This document shows positions 7,874-18,768 of a stretch of DNA of 45,854 nucleotides, one piece after another. The first letter of the stretch is position 1, and each line of letters opens with the position of its first letter. Below the pieces are notes generated by a model, which was given only the letters and a program-made list of their open reading frames with translations, searched no databases and was not told the DNA's origin. A program made the translations under genes and the position numbers. This stretch comes from Bacteroidota bacterium (lineage in GTDB: Bacteria; Bacteroidota; Bacteroidia; Flavobacteriales; Flavobacteriaceae), in contig JAQCIQ010000015.1 of NCBI GenBank assembly GCA_027592025.1, positions 1 to 45,854 on the forward strand, in the 5' to 3' direction.

Positions 7874-8689
7874 TTAATCTATCGTGTACGCAACGCTATG
7901 AGCCTGTGACAATCTGAAATATCCAAACGGGTATTTTTCTGGGTTCGTAGTGTTGTAGCAGTTGCCTCTTACAGTTGCGGGTTGGGTTGTAAAGGGTCCA
8001 CCACCTGGATTTGAACTTTGCAGACTCAGTAAGAATAGATAATCATAAGCTTGTTCGGAAAGACCATAATTGTTGATAGTAATTTGATCACCGAGGGCAA
8101 GGTCCTCGTCAGAAAAATAAGCAAAAGTTTGATTGCCGTCTATGAATTGATCTTCAAAAACTCTTAGAGTCAGGTTGTAAGGATTGTATTGAACGAATTC
8201 AAACAGATAGGCATTGCCCAATCCAACAGGGTCGGTGTAAAAAGCCTTGACTTCAAATTCGTCTCCCGAAAACCCTCCAGATTGTTCATACAAAACATAA
8301 TCAATGGGTGTTACACTTTGCATCACCTCGGTTGCCTCGTAAACTTCGCCCAAGTAAGTAATTTGCAAGATATAGGTTGCCCCTAATTGTGGGTTAAATT
8401 GACCAGTTACATACCGCCCTGTTTGGTTAACTTCAAAGAATTCAATCACAGAACCATCGGGATTGATGATGCTTACTTGAGCGCCGTTGGCGGGCGGGAT
8501 GTCCGAATTAAAGTAGGGTGCAGTTAAACTTAGTTTGATTTCTTGTTCATTGCCCAGTGTGCCTTCAAACCAATTTATTGAAGCCTCAATGACCAAGCGG
8601 GGCTCGGAGTTCGGCACTTCCAAATCAATAACTTCTTCACAGGAAAAAATTAAAGTTAAGCCACACAGCAGTAGAAAATGTTTAAGCAT
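7874..8689 (-). CDS. DUF4249 lipoprotein paired with a TonB receptor
   Basis: A 271-residue outer-membrane lipoprotein. The ATG at 8689 starts two bases after the TonB receptor stop and gives the signal MLKHFLLLCGLTLIFSC, with Cys17 as the lipidation site; an in-frame TTG six bases earlier is less likely. The beta-rich body (EPRLVIEASINW, a segment near YILQITYLGEVYEATE) matches DUF4249. This family is almost always encoded directly after a TonB-dependent receptor and is thought to cover it, like SusD-type partners. The ligand is unknown. murQ follows 50 bases downstream. Confidence 0.88.
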   Translation of the reverse strand: MLKHFLLLCGLTLIFSCEEVIDLEVPNSEPRLVIEASINWFEGTLGNEQEIKLSLTAPYFNSDIPPANGAQVSIINPDGSVIEFFEVNQTGRYVTGQFNPQLGATYILQITYLGEVYEATEVMQSVTPIDYVLYEQSGGFSGDEFEVKAFYTDPVGLGNAYLFEFVQYNPYNLTLRVFEDQFIDGNQTFAYFSDEDLALGDQITINNYGLSEQAYDYLFLLSLQSSNPGGGPFTTQPATVRGNCYNTTNPEKYPFGYFRLSQAHSVAYTID

Positions 8690-8691
8690 GG

Positions 8692-11076
8692 TCAAAATTT
8701 AAAATTATATGAAATCGAAGGAACCATTCCGAAAAGAGAAGTTTTTACTGCCTCATTATTCCCTGTTTCGATATTGTCTCTGAAGGCTATTGACACGGCG
8801 TTTTTTCTTCCATAGACATTGTAAATACCAAAAATCCATTCCCCTTGCCATTTTCTGCCGAGATTTTTCCTCGGATTGAGGCTCGCAGAAAGGTCTAAAC
8901 GGTGGTAGGACGGGAGTCTAAAACTGTTTCTTTCACCATAGTTTGCAATGCTCAATCCATTATATTCATATTGAGCATTGGGATAATTGACTGGCTGACC
9001 AGTTTGAATGACAAAATTGGCATTGAAGGTCCATTTTTTATTGTACTTAAACTGGGCTATTGCCGAAAGGTCGTGCGTTTTATCATAGGCTGTCCTATAC
9101 CATTTGCCGCTGTTTATTCCTGTTTCAGAGGCATTCCTTCCGGGAGTTTGCTGTTCAGAAATGGAATAAGTGTAAGCCAACCATCCGTTTAATCGGCCGA
9201 GGTTCTTTTTTAACAGTAGTTCAACACCATAGGCTCTGGCTCGACCGTTTAAAATGACCTGTTCTATGGCATCATTGGCCACCAAATTGGCGCCATCAAT
9301 ATAATCGATACGATTTTTAACCGATTTAAAATAACTTTCAATTTCGATGCTATAATTTCCATTGGAAGTTTGCGTGGCATAACCAATAGCATATTGATCT
9401 AACAACTGCGGCTTAATAAAAGGACCGCTAGGTGTCCAAACATCAAGTGGGGTAGGGGAACTGGTATTAGATAACAGATGTAAATACTGACTCATGCGAT
9501 TATAACTCAGCTTCACTGAGGACAGATCATTGATCAAATAAGAGGCCGAAAAACGGGGTTCAAGGTTATTAAAACTGGCCAAAACATCAGATTTCTTATA
9601 GCTTCTAACACCAATCGGAGTAGCTTTTTGATAAATCTGAAAAGTATCGTTAAACAATACGGCCTGATCATTGGCATAAGAATTCAATTCTGTTTGACCT
9701 AGCCTACTAAAGTGGCTCCATCTCAGACCAATATTTAAAGCCAAATTCGTTGAAAGATTTTTTGTAGCTTCAAAGTATACGGCATTTTCTATGGCGTACT
9801 TTTTAGTTAGTTCGTCGTAATTGATCGAAGATTCTGGAGTAGAGGGCTCAATAATTCCTGGATTAAAACTGTGATAAATGCTGTTCAGGCCATATTGTAG
9901 CGTTAAGTCATTGGTCAAATAATGCTTGAAGTCGTATTTCAGGTTGAAGTTCTGTATGCCCGATTTCCAATTGAATTCAATGAAGTCTAAACGTAAACCG
10001 TAGTAATAGTCAGAGTAAATCATGGACAGGTTGGAAAACAATTTGTCAGAAAACAAATGATTCCATCTCAAATTGAAAACGGCGTTACCATAGACATTCC
10101 TGAAACTGTCATCCAGAGAAAACACATCTCTGCCAAAATAACCAGAAGCCAAAAGATTGTCTTTTTCGCCAAATTGATAACTTAGTTTAGTATTGAGATC
10201 GTAGAAGTAAGCGATGTTTTTATTGTCAACGAGCGGTAAAAATAAATGGGCATAGGTACCCCTTCCTGCCAACAAATAGGAGCCTAGATTTTGCTTTAGA
10301 GGCCCCTCGACCAATAGTTTGCTTGATACTAATCCTACACCGCCATTCAATTGGTGGGATTTGCTGTTGCCATCTTTCTGGTAAATATCCAAAACAGAAG
10401 ACAAACGTCCCCCATATCGCGCTGGAATGCCGCCTTTGAACAGTTTTAAATCTTTTATGGCATCTGGATTGAATACAGAAAAGAGCCCAAAAAGGTGCGA
10501 AGAATTGTACAAAATAGCCTCATCGAGTAGAATGAGGTTTTGATCTGCCGATCCTCCTCGTACGTTGAATCCTGAAGAGCCTTCTCCGGCATTGGTTACC
10601 CCAGGCAAAAAGGTAATGGCTTTTACCAAATCTGGTTCACCAAGTACTGCTGGAATTTGCTTTACAGTGCCAGAAGTTAAAGTATTGACGCTCATTTGCG
10701 GACTTCGAATGCTGTTGGATTCTTTGTCCGCAGAAATCACCACAGCCTCCAATTCTTCTGTATCCTCTTGGAGTTGAATGGATAAAGAAACGTTTTTGTT
10801 CAATTCTACTGGAATGCTCTGAGATTTGTAGCCTAAAAATTGAACCAATAAGTCGTAGTTACCTTCTTCTAATGTTATTGAATAAAAACCGTAAGAGTTG
10901 GTGATAGCGCCTTTTTGAAGTTCAGGAATATATACATTGACCCCAATCAATGTTTCGTTAGACGAGCCATCAGTCACGGTGCCGCTTATGGTATGTTTTG
11001 TTTGGCCTAAAGAGCAAAAGCTCATCCCAATAAATGTTAGGACCGTCCAAATTCTTCTTGAAGAAAATAATACCAT
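8692..11076 (-). CDS. TonB-dependent outer-membrane receptor
   Basis: A 794-residue receptor for energy-driven uptake across the outer membrane. In order it has a signal peptide (to about residue 24), a carboxypeptidase-regulatory-like beta domain (about 28-115, ISGTVTDGSSNETLIGVNVY), a plug domain (about 125-240, GFNVRGGSADQNLILLDEA) and a 22-strand-type barrel ending in Phe (SYNFKF). It starts four bases after the isocitrate dehydrogenase stop and is followed immediately by its DUF4249 partner. Substrate cannot be assigned. The nearby murQ raises the possibility of wall-derived sugars or muropeptides, which is only inference. Confidence 0.95.
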   Translation of the reverse strand: MVLFSSRRIWTVLTFIGMSFCSLGQTKHTISGTVTDGSSNETLIGVNVYIPELQKGAITNSYGFYSITLEEGNYDLLVQFLGYKSQSIPVELNKNVSLSIQLQEDTEELEAVVISADKESNSIRSPQMSVNTLTSGTVKQIPAVLGEPDLVKAITFLPGVTNAGEGSSGFNVRGGSADQNLILLDEAILYNSSHLFGLFSVFNPDAIKDLKLFKGGIPARYGGRLSSVLDIYQKDGNSKSHQLNGGVGLVSSKLLVEGPLKQNLGSYLLAGRGTYAHLFLPLVDNKNIAYFYDLNTKLSYQFGEKDNLLASGYFGRDVFSLDDSFRNVYGNAVFNLRWNHLFSDKLFSNLSMIYSDYYYGLRLDFIEFNWKSGIQNFNLKYDFKHYLTNDLTLQYGLNSIYHSFNPGIIEPSTPESSINYDELTKKYAIENAVYFEATKNLSTNLALNIGLRWSHFSRLGQTELNSYANDQAVLFNDTFQIYQKATPIGVRSYKKSDVLASFNNLEPRFSASYLINDLSSVKLSYNRMSQYLHLLSNTSSPTPLDVWTPSGPFIKPQLLDQYAIGYATQTSNGNYSIEIESYFKSVKNRIDYIDGANLVANDAIEQVILNGRARAYGVELLLKKNLGRLNGWLAYTYSISEQQTPGRNASETGINSGKWYRTAYDKTHDLSAIAQFKYNKKWTFNANFVIQTGQPVNYPNAQYEYNGLSIANYGERNSFRLPSYHRLDLSASLNPRKNLGRKWQGEWIFGIYNVYGRKNAVSIAFRDNIETGNNEAVKTSLFGMVPSISYNFKF

Positions 11077-11080
11077 GAGA

Positions 11081-13339
<2,259 letters not shown>

Positions 13340-13420
13340 TCATAGAGACCATGGCAGAATATATCTTTTAATATTCCCTTGATTTTATCAAAAATTAATT
13401 AAAATATCGAATTTCAATGT

Positions 13421-13447
13421 AAAAAAAAAGCCCTGTAAAACAGGGCT
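13421..13447 (-). terminator. Rho-independent terminator of rplS
   Basis: On the minus strand an 8-bp perfect stem (AGCCCTGT with ACAGGGCT) closes a 3-base loop and is followed by nine T residues. It lies 22 bases after the rplS stop and separates rplS from the downstream isocitrate dehydrogenase. Confidence 0.93.
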
Positions 13448-13469
13448 GTAAATATTTTTAAAAAGAAAA

Positions 13470-13820
13470 TTAACCTCTTTTTTCTTTGATTCGGGCTTTT
13501 TTCCCAGTCAAATCTCTGAAGTAGAAAATACGCGAACGACGAACCTTTCCGCGGCTGTTAACTTCAATTTTCTGAAGTGCAGGCATGTTTATAGGAAATA
13601 TTCTTTCTACACCGACTGTACCCGACATTTTTCGGATGGTAAAAGTTTCAGAAGCCCCTGTGCCACGACGTTGCAGCACAACACCTTTGAAGAACTGAGT
13701 TCTAGTTTTGGCGCCCTCCTTGATTTCGTAATAGACGGTAATAGTATCACCAGCAGAAAAGTCCGGAAATGATTTCGTCTCTATGAATGCGTCTTGTACT
13801 AGTTTTACTAATTGTTCCAT
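13470..13820 (-). CDS. rplS: 50S ribosomal protein L19
   Basis: A 116-residue protein of the large ribosomal subunit, at the interface with 30S. The ATG at 13820 gives the family N-terminus (MEQLVKLVQDAF). The body has FSAGDTITVYYEIKEGAKTR, FKGVVLQRRGTGASETFTIRKMS and VERIFP, all standard for L19. A longer reading from 13910 would add residues that do not belong to the family. The gene has its own promoter (13870-13899), a short structured leader and a strong terminator. It is downstream of trmD, the order known from many bacteria. Confidence 0.97.
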   Translation of the reverse strand: MEQLVKLVQDAFIETKSFPDFSAGDTITVYYEIKEGAKTRTQFFKGVVLQRRGTGASETFTIRKMSGTVGVERIFPINMPALQKIEVNSRGKVRRSRIFYFRDLTGKKARIKEKRG

Positions 13821-13863
13821 GTCATGTAATAAAAGTAAACGGACGGACATCGTTCGTTCCAAC
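13821..13863 (-). promoter_or_regulatory. Structured leader of rplS, candidate ribosomal-protein leader
   Basis: The leader RNA (minus strand) can form a 5' AACGAACG / CGUCCGUU 3' stem (13851-13858 with 13838-13845) with one A-C mismatch and a 5-base loop, AUGUC. The stem ends about 17 bases before the rplS start codon. Autoregulatory leaders before L19 are known in Firmicutes and, as far as I recall, in flavobacteria. Assignment to that class is inference. The loop contains an AUG in frame with rplS, ten codons upstream of its start. Confidence 0.45.
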
Positions 13864-13869
13864 AGGGTG

Positions 13870-13899
13870 CAAAAATAACTAATAATTGTAATTATGCAA
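13870..13899 (-). promoter_or_regulatory. Promoter of rplS
   Basis: On the minus strand TTG (13899-13897) and TATTTTTG (13877-13870) are separated by 19 bases, matching the Bacteroidota -33/-7 consensus well. Transcription would begin near 13863, about 43 bases before the rplS ATG. Confidence 0.7.
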
Positions 13900-13918
13900 C
13901 ACCATTGCACTAATATTT

Positions 13919-14605
13919 TTAGTCAGAATTCTTAGCCCATAAATCTGGGCGTTTGGCTTTTGTTCGTTCAATGGCCTGAGCTTCTCTCCAAGCTTCAATT
14001 TCAGGAAAATTGCCCGAAAACAAAAGTTCTGGCACGTCCCAATTATTGTATGACCTTGGTCGGGTATAAATGGGCGGCGCCAATAGGTCATCTTGAAAGG
14101 AATCCGTCAATGCTGAGGTTTCGTTGCCCAGAACTCCCGGAATTAATCGGATAACGGCGTCACAGACGACTGCCGCAGCCAATTCTCCTCCAGAGAGCAC
14201 ATAATCACCTATTGATATTTCTCTAGTAATCAAATGATCTCTAACCCTTTGGTCGACACCTTTGTAGTGTCCACATAAAATTATGATATTCTGACACATG
14301 GACAATTGATTGGCAACGCTTTGGGTAAACGAGTCTCCGTCCGGAGACATATAAATGATTTCATCATAGCTACGCTCAGACTTGAGCTGGGTGATGCACT
14401 TGTCAATAGGCTCGACCATCATGACCATACCAGCTCCGCCTCCAAACTGATAGTCGTCTATAGAGTTGTATTGGTCAGAGGAGAAATCCCGCAGATTATG
14501 AACTCGAATTTCCACCAATTGGGCATCAATGGCTCTTTTAAGTATAGAAGCATCGAACGGACTGGTCAATAATTCTGGGACAACTGAAATGATATCGATT
14601 CTCAT
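13919..14605 (-). CDS. trmD: tRNA (guanine-N1)-methyltransferase
   Basis: A 228-residue SPOUT-class enzyme that methylates G37 next to the anticodon of tRNAs reading CNN codons, which prevents frameshifting. Visible family motifs are [15 protein letters not shown] (about 53-67), [13 protein letters not shown] (about 109-121) and the knot segment [16 protein letters not shown] (about 129-144), followed by [16 protein letters not shown]. It precedes rplS by 98 bases. The ATG at 14605 gives the normal N-terminus [12 protein letters not shown]. Confidence 0.97.
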   Translation of the reverse strand: MRIDIISVVPELLTSPFDASILKRAIDAQLVEIRVHNLRDFSSDQYNSIDDYQFGGGAGMVMMVEPIDKCITQLKSERSYDEIIYMSPDGDSFTQSVANQLSMCQNIIILCGHYKGVDQRVRDHLITREISIGDYVLSGGELAAAVVCDAVIRLIPGVLGNETSALTDSFQDDLLAPPIYTRPRSYNNWDVPELLFSGNFPEIEAWREAQAIERTKAKRPDLWAKNSD

Positions 14606-14734
14606 AAAGCAAACTTTGGTGCAAGATGCTAATTTTGATTGAATCGGCGGTCTTATTGTTGTCTATATTGAGACAATCGAATAGTCAGTATCAATCATTG
14701 TAACATTATCGCTGACCTATTGATTACAAGTCGC

Positions 14735-16171
14735 TTAATAATATGACACAATACTAAATTTTTCTCCCTGAGGGCTGAGCACTTCTATTCTCCTGAAATC
14801 TTCCGTAAAACTGTCTCCATATTTGGACTTGAATGCCTTGATGTCACTGACATTTCTAATGACCATATCGTTTATTCTCGTTATCACGTAGCCATTATCT
14901 AAGTTAAACTCGTTGGCTAGTTTAGAATTAGCATTCTTTTTGATTAATACTCCAGAGGAGAACCCACTCTCTTTGTAGTCTTTCGGAAGTTCCGAAAGTT
15001 CCATATTCCACAGTTGTTCTGGAGCTACAACTTCCTCTCCAGAGAGTTTGACTTTAAGGTCAATCTTTTTGTTATTGCGGTGGATGACTACTGAAACCAA
15101 ATCGTTTGGTCGCTTGCTGTTCAAATAACCTTTAAGATCTGAAAATTTGGAAATCTTTAGACCCCCGACCTCGACAATGACATCACCTACCTTCAATCCG
15201 GCTTTCTGAGCACCCGAATTGTTTTCAACTTCGTTCACATAAAATCCTTGAGTTTCAGAAATTCCATAAGAATCGGCTATAGCGCTATTCAGAGCCCTGC
15301 CAGATACTCCAAGGATTCCATTGCGAACGTTTCCAAACTCGATGAGGTCTTCGACAACTTTGCGGGCAATATTGCTTGGCACTGCAAACGAATAGCCCAC
15401 ATAAGAACCAGTCATGGAGGTGATGGCACTGTTGATGCCAATTAACTCACCGTTAGTATTGACCAAAGCACCACCAGAATTACCGGGATTGATAGCCGCA
15501 TCGGTTTGAATATATGCTTGAATGTTACCATCGTATCCACCGTTTAAATCTCTCGATTTTGCGCTTATGATACCAGCGGTAACTGTAGAGTTTAAGTTGA
15601 ATGGATTTCCGACTGCCAAAACCCATTCCCCTACTTTGGCCATGTCGCTGTCGCCAAAAATCATGTACGGTAGGTCTTCGTTGGTTTGAATTTTGAGCAA
15701 GGCAATGTCGATATTTTTGTCATAGCCCATCAATTTGGCTTCATATATTTTATTGTCCTCAGTAGTGATCTGAATATTACTGGCGTTGTCGATAACATGG
15801 GTATTGGTTATGATATAGCCATCAGGTGAAATGATAACGCCTGAACCAGTTCCAACTTCTTCTCTGAAGGATTGTCTGTTGTTAAACAGATCTTGAATAC
15901 TTCTATAGGTACTCACTTGGCTTGTGTTTTTTACATGAACCACCGCATGAATGGTCTTTTCGGCAACTTCTGAAAAGTCGATGGTAGTGGCGTTTGTTGT
16001 AACACCAGATATCGCGCGGTTGAAATTGGTTGGTACTACCATTGCCGAACCTGTAGGCTGTTGTGATGAGGTTGTGATATTAATGGGATTTTCAAAAAAC
16101 ACTTTATATCCTCCAAGTGCAATCATGCCTCCAAAAAGTGCTGACAGAATGAATAAACCATAGTTTTTCAT
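14735..16171 (-). CDS. Periplasmic DegP/HtrA-family serine protease
   Basis: A 478-residue protease and chaperone of the periplasm. An N-terminal membrane or signal segment (about 4-26) is followed by a trypsin-like domain (about 65-275) with an intact triad: His125 in ITNTHVI, Asp155 in DKNIDIALLK and Ser232 in NPGNSGGAL. A first PDZ domain covers about 285-370, and a second, more diverged one about 390-475. The EEVGTGSGVIISPDGYI segment is classic for the family. It is divergent from dapF, with 174 bases between the starts, and 129 bases upstream of trmD. Whether it matches DegP, DegQ or DegS in role cannot be decided. Confidence 0.95.
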   Translation of the reverse strand: MKNYGLFILSALFGGMIALGGYKVFFENPINITTSSQQPTGSAMVVPTNFNRAISGVTTNATTIDFSEVAEKTIHAVVHVKNTSQVSTYRSIQDLFNNRQSFREEVGTGSGVIISPDGYIITNTHVIDNASNIQITTEDNKIYEAKLMGYDKNIDIALLKIQTNEDLPYMIFGDSDMAKVGEWVLAVGNPFNLNSTVTAGIISAKSRDLNGGYDGNIQAYIQTDAAINPGNSGGALVNTNGELIGINSAITSMTGSYVGYSFAVPSNIARKVVEDLIEFGNVRNGILGVSGRALNSAIADSYGISETQGFYVNEVENNSGAQKAGLKVGDVIVEVGGLKISKFSDLKGYLNSKRPNDLVSVVIHRNNKKIDLKVKLSGEEVVAPEQLWNMELSELPKDYKESGFSSGVLIKKNANSKLANEFNLDNGYVITRINDMVIRNVSDIKAFKSKYGDSFTEDFRRIEVLSPQGEKFSIVSYY

Positions 16172-16345
16172 AAAACAATAATTTAATTAAATAATAAATT
16201 TAGAAAAACTAAAATTAATCAAATATTGCGCCATTTACTGAACTTTAACGCTGATTTAACAGCGTAATAATTTATTTTTAACAACCTGTTAGTTGTATTT
16301 TTTGTATCCTTGTTCTTGCAAATCAATCGGTTGATTTTATCACTT

Positions 16346-17122
16346 ATGGCCAAACATTTTTTTAAATACCACGGTGCTGGAAACGATTTTATATTGATCG
16401 ACAATCGGGAAGGTGAATTCCATTCAACTGACGCTGTTGCGATTAGAAACCTTTGCGCCTACCACACCGGTATTGGAGCAGATGGCTTAATCTTGCTGAA
16501 TGGTCATTCTGACTTTCCTTTTGAAATGAAGTATTTTAACGCCGATGGGGCAGAAGGGACACTTTGCGGCAGTGGGTCACGTTGTGCTGTGCTTTTTGCA
16601 AAACATTTAGGAATGATAGCCGATGAGACAACTTTTTTGGCCAACGACGGAGCTCATAAGGCTTGGATTAACAACAGTGAAATAACTGTGGATATCCGCC
16701 CTGTGGAAATTGGAAAACCATTGTTGGGAGGCATTTGGATTCATACGGGTTCTCCCCATTTGGTCGTCATGGTGGATAACCTCGACCAATTTAACGTCAG
16801 TTCAAATGGATTGGCACTGCGCAGTCATGACGAGTTGTCACCCAAGGGAGCGAATATCAATTTTGTTGAGCAGTTAGGCGATGAACGGTTTGCAGTCCGA
16901 ACTTTTGAGCGGGGCGTGGAGCGCGAGACTTTGTCATGTGGAACTGGTGCAGTTGCAGTGGCTTTAGCCATGCATCAGACAAACCGCTCAGATAAGACTC
17001 ATTTGAAGATAGTCATGAAAGGTGGGACATTGGATGTAGAATTTATAGCTACATCAAATGGTTTTGAAAAAATCAAATTGACTGGTCCGGCATGTTTTGT
17101 GTTTAAAGGAGAATGGTCATGA
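16346..17122 (+). CDS. dapF: Diaminopimelate epimerase
   Basis: A 258-residue cytoplasmic enzyme that converts LL- to meso-diaminopimelate for lysine and peptidoglycan. The two catalytic cysteines are present: Cys74 (GTLCGSGSRC) and Cys198 (ETLSCGTGAVA). The ATG at 16346 gives the family start MAKHFFKYHGAGNDFI; an in-frame start 36 bases upstream would only add an atypical tail. Its TGA overlaps the next gene's ATG (ATGA), so the two are translationally coupled. dapA lies at 28065 in the same window. Confidence 0.97.
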   Translation: MAKHFFKYHGAGNDFILIDNREGEFHSTDAVAIRNLCAYHTGIGADGLILLNGHSDFPFEMKYFNADGAEGTLCGSGSRCAVLFAKHLGMIADETTFLANDGAHKAWINNSEITVDIRPVEIGKPLLGGIWIHTGSPHLVVMVDNLDQFNVSSNGLALRSHDELSPKGANINFVEQLGDERFAVRTFERGVERETLSCGTGAVAVALAMHQTNRSDKTHLKIVMKGGTLDVEFIATSNGFEKIKLTGPACFVFKGEWS

Positions 17123-17640
17123 GTTTGTTGAAGGGTAAAAATGTTCAATTACGTGCTTTGGAGCCTGAGGATCTTGAATTTGTATATGCTATTGAAAATG
17201 ACCCTGATTATTGGCATTTAGGCGATACCATTGCCCCGTTTTCGAAATTCGCCATCAAAGAATATCTTGAATCTGCACTTTTGGATATCTATACCACCAA
17301 GCAACTCAGATTAGTCATTGAAACTAACCAGGGTATGTCTGTTGGATTAATTGATCTTTTCGATTTTGATCATTTTCACAAGCGCGCTGGAGTTGGAATC
17401 ATTATACATGATGAAGAAAACCGCAGTAAGGGTTTTGGAAATGAGGCTGTTAGCTTACTCTGTGAGTACGCTCAAACTCAGTTACAGCTCCATCAGCTCT
17501 ATTGTAATGTGTCGTCGTCCAACATCAAGAGCATTGAATTATTCGAAAAGTTGGGGTTTGTGAAAATTGGCGAGAAGATAGATTGGCGTTGGTCTTTAGA
17601 GGGTTATCAAAACGAGTGGTTAATGCAAAGAATTTTTTAA
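17119..17640 (+). CDS. GNAT-family N-acetyltransferase (RimJ/RimL-like)
   Basis: A 173-residue acetyltransferase. The fold is recognisable from LRALEPEDLEFVYAIENDPD near the N-terminus, the acetyl-CoA-binding stretch (ENRSKGFGNEAVSLLCEYA, about 95-113) and NIKSIELFEKLGFVKIGE near the end. It resembles RimJ/RimL-type enzymes that modify protein N-termini or amino-group substrates. The ATG at 17119 overlaps the dapF stop; another ATG lies six bases upstream. Its own stop overlaps the mltG start by one base (TAATG). The substrate is unknown. The dapF-GNAT-mltG string is recurrent in flavobacteria, as I recall. Confidence 0.9.
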   Translation: MSLLKGKNVQLRALEPEDLEFVYAIENDPDYWHLGDTIAPFSKFAIKEYLESALLDIYTTKQLRLVIETNQGMSVGLIDLFDFDHFHKRAGVGIIIHDEENRSKGFGNEAVSLLCEYAQTQLQLHQLYCNVSSSNIKSIELFEKLGFVKIGEKIDWRWSLEGYQNEWLMQRIF

Positions 17641-18683
17641 TGTATCTTAAAAAACTGCTTTGGATCATTTCTTTCATTGGACTCTTGTTAGCAGGAAGTT
17701 TCTCATACTACGTTTACAACGTTATGTTCAGTCCAAACACGGCTTTTCAAAATGAAGCTGCTTTCATCTATATTTCCTCCGATGCCAAGTTTGAAGATGT
17801 TCAAAAGGACTTAAGTCCATTGCTCCATGACTTGGGGTCGTTTTCTGCCTTGGCACGTCAAAAAAAATATGACAAAAATGTCAGACCAGGCAGGTATCGG
17901 ATTAAACCTGGTATGTCTAATAACGACATCATCACTGTATTAAGAAGCGAGAATTTGCCTATTAAGGTGTCCTTCAATAATCAGAATAGTTTGCAGGATT
18001 TGGCCAGACGGGTTTCTGACCAGATAGAAGCGGACAGCCTCAGTCTGATGAAAGCTTTTGAGGACCCTAAACTTTTGTCATCAATGGGTTTAAATGGGTA
18101 TACGGCTCTGGCTATGTATTTGCCGAATACTTATGAGTTTTTCTGGAATACCTCGGCCTCGAGTTTTGTAGACCGCATGGTCATGGAATACAACAGCTTT
18201 TGGTCAGAAACTCGAAAAGTTCAAGCAGCTCAATTGGGATTAAGCCCGACAGAAGTGGTCATACTAGCTGCTATTGTTCAAGAGGAATCTAAAGAAAACA
18301 CTGAACAATCCCGAATCGCTGGTATTTACTTGAACCGATTGAAAAGCGGTTGGCCGCTTCAAGCCGATCCTACCGTGAAATTCGCTTTATACCAACAAGA
18401 CGGATGGGACGGTGAACCGATAAAGCGTATTTTGGAAAAGGATCTTGCCATTGACTCTCCCTTCAACACATATAAGAATGTAGGCCTACCCCCTGCTGTT
18501 ATAGCTATGCCGGACTTGTCAACCGTCAAAGCTGTTCTTCAAGCAGAAGCCCATTCCTATTTCTTTTTTTCTGCTGACCCAGAAAGAATTGGATTTCATA
18601 AGTTTTCAAAATCCTTGGCTGAACACAATAGGAATGCTAGGTCTTATCATAAATATTTAAACAATAAAGGGGTTTTGCGTTGA
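17640..18683 (+). CDS. mltG: Endolytic murein transglycosylase MltG
   Basis: A 347-residue inner-membrane protein that cuts nascent glycan strands and so sets their length. It has one N-terminal membrane segment (about 5-25), a LysM-like part (about 85-105, VRPGRYRIKPGMSNNDII) and the YceG/MltG catalytic domain. The QEES motif carries the expected catalytic Glu216, followed by IAGIYLNRLKSGWPLQADPT, and LPNTYEFFW lies upstream. The ATG at 17640 overlaps the preceding stop codon. An earlier in-frame start inside the GNAT gene would place polar residues before the membrane segment and is rejected. Confidence 0.96.
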   Translation: MYLKKLLWIISFIGLLLAGSFSYYVYNVMFSPNTAFQNEAAFIYISSDAKFEDVQKDLSPLLHDLGSFSALARQKKYDKNVRPGRYRIKPGMSNNDIITVLRSENLPIKVSFNNQNSLQDLARRVSDQIEADSLSLMKAFEDPKLLSSMGLNGYTALAMYLPNTYEFFWNTSASSFVDRMVMEYNSFWSETRKVQAAQLGLSPTEVVILAAIVQEESKENTEQSRIAGIYLNRLKSGWPLQADPTVKFALYQQDGWDGEPIKRILEKDLAIDSPFNTYKNVGLPPAVIAMPDLSTVKAVLQAEAHSYFFFSADPERIGFHKFSKSLAEHNRNARSYHKYLNNKGVLR

Positions 18684-18722
18684 AGAATTATAATCAAATA
18701 GCACTATAAATTATTAATTTAA

Positions 18723-18730
18723 TATCTTTG
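18723..18730 (+). promoter_or_regulatory. Putative -7 element before the transglycosylase-like gene
   Basis: TATCTTTG matches TAnnTTTG exactly and lies 38 bases before the chosen ATG (18769). No TTG is found at the proper -33 distance, so the promoter is only half supported. Confidence 0.4.
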
Positions 18731-18768
18731 TCGAGATTTATTTGAAAAACAAGATTTTGTTCAATAAA

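Noticed and set aside
14659-14676. Inverted repeat TTGTCT / AGACAA between degP-type gene and trmD
   Set aside because: Only six base pairs with a six-base loop and no T tract on either strand; it could be chance. Not called a terminator or operator.
16219-16404. Possible small minus-strand gene across the degP-dapF control region
   Set aside because: It runs into the dapF N-terminus on the opposite strand and has no start context or recognisable product.
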